DNA of 64,000 nt from an uncultured Sphingobacteriales bacterium (GTDB lineage Bacteria; Bacteroidota; Bacteroidia; Chitinophagales; Chitinophagaceae). Each line of letters opens with the position of its first letter. Position 1 is the first letter of the stretch. The stretch lies in assembly GCA_937991535.1 (NCBI GenBank), contig CALKHN010000089.1, positions 1-64,000 of the forward strand, written 5' to 3'. Of this stretch, positions 60,237 to 64,000 are shown one piece after another. The notes beneath the pieces were generated by a model, which worked only from the letters and a program-made list of their open reading frames with translations, was not told the DNA's origin and did no database searches. The translations under genes were made by a program, and so were the position numbers.

Positions 60237-61016
60237 ATGAAAGCAATCTGGACAGGGGCCATCGGATTTGGTCTCGTAAATATTCCCGTTAAATTATACA
60301 GCGCAATTCAACAAAGCGAACTCGACCTGGATATGCTTGATAAAAAAGATCATGCGAACATAAAGTTCAAAAGAGTAAATGCCAATACCGGCAAAGAAGT
60401 GGCATGGGAAAATATTATCAGAGGTTATAAAATGGATGACCGGTATGTAATACTGGACCCTGAAGATTTTGAAAAGGCCAATCCCGAAAAAACAAAGACC
60501 ATATCCATTGATGCATTTGTGAACGAAAAGGACATTGACGGGATTTATTTTGAAATGCCATATTACCTGCAACCCGAAAAGGCAGGCGTAAGAGCTTATG
60601 CCTTATTGCGCGACGCATTAAAAAAAACCGGGAAAGCCGGACTGGGCACTTTTGTATTGCGAAACCGGGAAAGTCTTGTACTGGTTAAACCTGCGGGCGA
60701 TATTTTGTTGTTGAATAAAATTCGTTTTGCACAGGAAATCAGGGATGCGGATGAGATTAAAGTGCCGTCCACCCCAAGTAAACCAGCAGAGCTGAAGATG
60801 GCTATACAACTTATTCAGCAATTAACAACAGACTTTGATATTAAAAAATACAAAGATACTTACACTGAAAAATTATTGAAACTGATCAAAGCAAAAGGTA
60901 AAGGTAAAAAGGTGGCTGCACCTGCCCTGCGGGTGGCGCACTCCCGCAGCCGCGACCTGATGTCGCAGTTAAAAGCCAGCCTTGAAACCCCCGCTACCAA
61001 ACGAAAAGCTTCATAA
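60237..61016 (+). CDS. ku: Ku protein (non-homologous end joining)
   Basis: Bacterial Ku binds broken DNA ends and recruits the LigD ligase/polymerase. The 259-residue protein matches the family: MKAIWTGAIGFGLVNIPVKL at the N-terminus, GYKMDDRYVILDPEDFEKA near 61-79, and a lysine-rich C-terminus (LIKAKGKGKKVAAPALR). It is followed 62 bp later by a polymerase-domain gene of the same pathway. Confidence 0.95.
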   Translation: MKAIWTGAIGFGLVNIPVKLYSAIQQSELDLDMLDKKDHANIKFKRVNANTGKEVAWENIIRGYKMDDRYVILDPEDFEKANPEKTKTISIDAFVNEKDIDGIYFEMPYYLQPEKAGVRAYALLRDALKKTGKAGLGTFVLRNRESLVLVKPAGDILLLNKIRFAQEIRDADEIKVPSTPSKPAELKMAIQLIQQLTTDFDIKKYKDTYTEKLLKLIKAKGKGKKVAAPALRVAHSRSRDLMSQLKASLETPATKRKAS

Positions 61017-61078
61017 GCAACGCGTGAGCAATATTATAGTAGGATGTGAATGTCAGGAAAACTTAGTAAATCTGTAGT

Positions 61079-61969
61079 ATGAAAAAGGAGCAACTTCATT
61101 TAACAAGCCTTGATAAAGTTTATTGGCCGGATGAGGGGATTACTAAAGGTGATCTTATTGAGTATTACAAAACAATGGCTCCGTATATTTTGCCTTATCT
61201 GAAAAACCGGCCGCTTTCATTGAAACGAAACCCGAATGGGATACTTGATGAGGGTTTTTACCAGAAAGACGCTGGTGAGTTTGCTCCGGATTGGATAAAA
61301 ACGGAATCGGTATATGCTGAATCTTCCGATAAAATGGTTCATTACCTGGTATGCAATAACGTAAAAAGTCTGCTGTATATCGCTAACCTCGGTTGTATAG
61401 AAATGAACCCGTGGAATTCAGTTATTTCCAAACCCGGTTATCCTGATTACCTGGTGATGGATATTGATCCTTCTGAAAAAAATACATTTGACGAAGTAGT
61501 GGATGTGGCGCTGGCTGTTAAAACAATCTTAGACAAAGCCAACGCTGAGGGATACTGTAAAACCTCCGGAGCAAGCGGTATGCATGTGTATATTCCATGT
61601 AATAAAAAGTACAGCTACGATGAGGTAAGAGACTTTGCTAAAGCAATAGCCACCCGTGTACATGAGCAACTGCCCCGAATTACTACTATAGAGCGTTCGC
61701 TGGCTAAGCGTAAAAAGAATGAAATATACATTGATTACCTTCAAAACAGCATTGGCCAAACGCTGGCCAGCGCTTACAGTGTGCGGCCAAGGCCATTAGC
61801 CACGGTGTCCGCGCCATTGGAATGGAAAGAAGTAAAACACGGTTTAAGTCCTGCACAGTTTACGCTCAAAAACATACATGAAAGGGTGAAACAAAAAGGC
61901 GATCTTTTTAAGGCGGTACTCGGAAAAGGACTGGATATGAAAAAGGCGCTTAAACTGCTTGAAGTATAA
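61079..61969 (+). CDS. Stand-alone LigD-type polymerase/primase domain protein
   Basis: The 296-residue protein is the polymerase domain of LigD, an archaeo-eukaryotic primase fold that fills gaps or adds nucleotides at breaks. Catalytic acids are visible: Asp128 and Asp130 in LVMDIDPSE and Asp219 in EIYIDYLQN, with SGASGMHVYIPC between. In many bacteria this domain is fused to ligase and phosphoesterase domains; here the gene stops after the polymerase domain. It follows Ku, so the two work together. The ligase must be encoded elsewhere. Confidence 0.93.
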   Translation: MKKEQLHLTSLDKVYWPDEGITKGDLIEYYKTMAPYILPYLKNRPLSLKRNPNGILDEGFYQKDAGEFAPDWIKTESVYAESSDKMVHYLVCNNVKSLLYIANLGCIEMNPWNSVISKPGYPDYLVMDIDPSEKNTFDEVVDVALAVKTILDKANAEGYCKTSGASGMHVYIPCNKKYSYDEVRDFAKAIATRVHEQLPRITTIERSLAKRKKNEIYIDYLQNSIGQTLASAYSVRPRPLATVSAPLEWKEVKHGLSPAQFTLKNIHERVKQKGDLFKAVLGKGLDMKKALKLLEV

Positions 61970-62132
61970 AACAATTTATCGCCACCGGTGATAAACATCC
62001 TTTCAATAATATCTGCATAGGGATCATAAAAATCTGCAGGGAAGCAAATTATTCTGCAACCGCAGCAAAAAGACCTATGATTGACTTTAGTCAATGCTGG
62101 TGAAAAAATGAGTGGTATGGGTAAAATTTAAT

Positions 62133-62151
62133 TACTTTGTATCTCAAAGTA
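62133..62151. promoter_or_regulatory. Perfect palindrome TACTTTG-TATCT-CAAAGTA before the MpaB-like gene
   Basis: The 7-bp arms flank a 5-bp spacer. The left arm overlaps a sequence close to the -7 consensus (TTACTTTG). The site ends 10 bp before the ATG at 62162, so a bound repressor would block the promoter. Confidence 0.5.
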
Positions 62152-62161
62152 CTTTTAGTTC

Positions 62162-62935
62162 ATGGAAAATTTTACAGAGCGACATTCCATTGTGAGGAAA
62201 ATATGGGGCCGGGCGGATACGGTACTGTTTATTTTTGCCGGGGCCGCTGCTGAGTTTGCATTGAATAAAGCAGTGGATTGGCTGTATTTTACAGGAAAAC
62301 TTCCTGCTGATCCGCTGGGGCGTTTATTTGGTACCGTAGGATATGCCCGGCAGATCATTTTTTCGGAAAAGGAGAAGGCATATGCGGCCATTGATAAAAT
62401 GTCGAAGATTCATTCGGCAGTGGAGTCGTCCCGTGGAATGGCTATACCCGACTGGGCGTATCGCGATGTATTGTTTATGCTGATCCATTATTCGGTAGCC
62501 GCATTTGAAATGCTGGAAAGAAAATTAACTTCTTCGGAAAAGGAAGAAATTGTGGAGGTTTTTTGTACTGTTGGCCAACGGATGAAAATACCCGGCTTGC
62601 CGGTTGGATACAATGAATGGAAAGCAATGCACGGCAGGCACCTCGAAAATGATCTGCGCAAAAGTCAATATACTACCGATTTATATAAGCAGTACAGGCG
62701 GAGTCTTGGAAATCTCCGTTACCTGGTTTTGATAGAAGTTCAAAAGCGTCTCGTTCCGCCAGGGGTGAAAAGATTGTTACAGTTAAACGGGATACCGCTG
62801 CTATCGCCTGCACTTTTCCTGTATAAAATATGCAGAACCTTAAAAATGGAATGGCTTTTAAAATCACTTTTATTACCACCGGCGTATATAAAACAAATCA
62901 GGGGGCTTGACTACAAAGGAAATGATGCTTTTTAA
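62162..62935 (+). CDS. Oxygenase MpaB family protein (DUF2236)
   Basis: The 257-residue protein matches DUF2236, the heme-binding MpaB/latex-clearing-protein family. Characteristic segments are ADTVLFIFAGAAAEFALNKAV near 19-39, MSKIHSAVESSRG near 80-92, and DVLFMLIHYSVAAFEML near 101-117, which carries a possible heme-ligand histidine. The role in Bacteroidota is unknown. The gene seems monocistronic with its own operator-like palindrome. Confidence 0.85.
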   Translation: MENFTERHSIVRKIWGRADTVLFIFAGAAAEFALNKAVDWLYFTGKLPADPLGRLFGTVGYARQIIFSEKEKAYAAIDKMSKIHSAVESSRGMAIPDWAYRDVLFMLIHYSVAAFEMLERKLTSSEKEEIVEVFCTVGQRMKIPGLPVGYNEWKAMHGRHLENDLRKSQYTTDLYKQYRRSLGNLRYLVLIEVQKRLVPPGVKRLLQLNGIPLLSPALFLYKICRTLKMEWLLKSLLLPPAYIKQIRGLDYKGNDAF

Positions 62936-63052
62936 TTTTGAATGCCGCCTTTATAATGCTATGCGCAATAGCAATCGCTTTTTGATCTGTTCTGAAGAGA
63001 AATCAAAAATTTCTGCCATCGAAACATAGTGAAAGCCATACCTTTATTATTT

Positions 63053-63892
63053 ATGATCAGACCGGGAGAATACAATTTGCTGAAAGTAATTCGGGCCGTT
63101 GCTATTGGTGTGTACCTTGATGATGAAAAGGAAGGTATTTTGCTACCCAAAAGATATGTGCCGGAAGGAACAAAAGTGGGTGATACGCTGAATGTGTTTG
63201 TCTACCACGATTCCGAAAGCCGCGTTATTGCCACCACACAGCAGCCTGCGGGAACAGTAGGCGATATTGTAATGCTTCCGGTAGTGTCTGTTACCCCACA
63301 GGGTGCGTTCATGGACTGGGGACTGCAGAAAGATATTTTTGTTCCGAAATCGAAGCAGCGGTCGCGCATGCATGCAGGTGAAAAATACCTTGTGAAAATT
63401 TATCTTGATGAACAAACAGGAAGGGTAGCGGCTACGGAAAAAATTGATGCATTCCTTAGCAATGAAGTGCTTACGGTAAAAGAAATGGAAATGGTTGACC
63501 TTGTGGTTTACCGCCCTACAGATATTGGCTATTTTGTGATCATCAACAATAAGCATACGGGGGTACTCCATTACAATGAAGTGTTCAGAGACCTGGCGCC
63601 TGGAGACAAATTAAAAGGATTCATTAAAAACATAAGTGGAGAGAATAAGATAGATGTCGTAGCCGGCAAACCTGGATATGAAAAAGTTACGGACGAGGCT
63701 GGTAAGATCATTCGTTTACTCGAAGAAAACAACGGCTACCTGCCTTATAATGATAAATCGAACCCCGATGATATTTACAGCTTCTTCGGCATGAGCAAAA
63801 AAACCTTTAAGATGACCACCGGAAGTTTATACAAACAACAGAAAATTGTGTTTACCCAAACAGGAATTCAGCTAACGGATACCGCATCCTAA
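63053..63892 (+). CDS. CvfB-like S1 RNA-binding protein
   Basis: The 279-residue protein matches the CvfB family: tandem S1-type domains (VIRAVAIGVYLDDEKEGILL; VVSVTPQGAFMDWGLQKDIF) and a C-terminal winged helix (DKSNPDDIYSFFGMSKKTFK). CvfB-type proteins bind RNA, and in Firmicutes affect virulence gene expression; the function here is unknown. I start at the ATG at 63053, because the longer frame adds only an unrelated eight residues. A TAAACTAAAAATCATAAACTG-type tract begins at its stop codon. Confidence 0.88.
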   Translation: MIRPGEYNLLKVIRAVAIGVYLDDEKEGILLPKRYVPEGTKVGDTLNVFVYHDSESRVIATTQQPAGTVGDIVMLPVVSVTPQGAFMDWGLQKDIFVPKSKQRSRMHAGEKYLVKIYLDEQTGRVAATEKIDAFLSNEVLTVKEMEMVDLVVYRPTDIGYFVIINNKHTGVLHYNEVFRDLAPGDKLKGFIKNISGENKIDVVAGKPGYEKVTDEAGKIIRLLEENNGYLPYNDKSNPDDIYSFFGMSKKTFKMTTGSLYKQQKIVFTQTGIQLTDTAS

Positions 63893-63957
63893 ACTAAAAA
63901 TCATAAACTGTAAATTGTATTCCTTCGGTACCTTCATTTTACCTCAAAATTCCTGCT

Positions 63958-64000
63958 ATGTCATCCTCTTCACGAAGAAAATTTATACAGCAGATCAGCG
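63958..64000 (+). CDS. 5' end of a gene with a twin-arginine signal, cut by window edge
   Basis: Fourteen codons read MSSSSRRKFIQQIS before the window ends. SRRKFIQ fits the twin-arginine (Tat) motif S/T-R-R-x-F-x-K, typical of exported folded proteins such as Gfo/Idh/MocA dehydrogenases and secreted sugar isomerases in Bacteroidota. The rest of the gene is not visible, so the family is unknown. Confidence 0.55.
   Translation, partial: MSSSSRRKFIQQIS

Overview
The window is chromosomal DNA of a Bacteroidota bacterium, most likely from the Chitinophagia/Sphingobacteriia side. Evidence: a TonB receptor/DUF4249 lipoprotein pair, a PorP/SprF protein next to a gliding-type (T9SS type B) secreted protein, families such as DUF2911, DUF5690, DUF5107 and DUF1080, and Bacteroidota-type -7 promoter boxes (TAnnTTTG) close to start codons. 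The species cannot be named from the sequence. No phage, integrative element, insertion sequence or CRISPR array was seen.

Layout. 1-7.2 kb: a partial tRNA-Gly head-to-head with a broken-up histidine operon (hisH, hisA, a four-helix-bundle gene, hisF, then an opposite-strand TonB/DUF4249 pair, then hisIE). 7.2-7.8 kb: an RHS-like pseudogene and repeat debris. 7.8-16.9 kb: DUF2911, pdxJ, a DUF5690 membrane protein with phnW, a sugar-acid dehydratase with an SDR, a divergent atypical SDR, a polysaccharide deacetylase and a DUF3347 lipoprotein. 17-24.4 kb: M28 peptidase, DinB-like protein, FKBP isomerase, ABC ATPase, aspartate kinase, a coiled-coil protein behind a twin operator, and PorP/SprF. 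24.4-30.3 kb: a large T9SS-secreted PKD protein and recG, whose start is anomalous. 30.4-45.3 kb: a secreted alpha/alpha-toroid-like protein, an MntA/HepT toxin-antitoxin pair, a DUF5107/TPR protein, an arginase-like pseudoenzyme, dacB, an S9 peptidase, an S4 protein, DUF998, fabI and recN.

45.6-52.7 kb is a nitrite-assimilation island: nirB, nirD, an alginate-export-type porin and a FocA/NirC channel on the minus strand, with divergent cobA (siroheme) and a cysteine-rich Crp/Fnr regulator. 53.4-59.7 kb is a sugar-catabolism cluster (Gfo/Idh/MocA dehydrogenase, TIM-barrel isomerase, cupin, DUF4432 epimerase-like protein, divergent DUF1080 lipoprotein) that fits a 3-keto-glycoside route. 60.2-62.0 kb holds NHEJ genes (Ku and a stand-alone LigD polymerase domain). 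The window ends with an MpaB-type oxygenase, a CvfB-like S1 protein and the first codons of a gene with a twin-arginine motif.

The most unusual genome-wide feature is a set of degenerate short-period (7-10 bp) repeats in several sequence families that begin at, or contain, the stop codons of many unrelated genes, together with dispersed REP-like hairpins. Other points of note are a paired TACGA-N6-TCGTA operator, several perfect promoter palindromes, a terminator with no gene before it upstream of hisIE, and the missing canonical start codon of recG.
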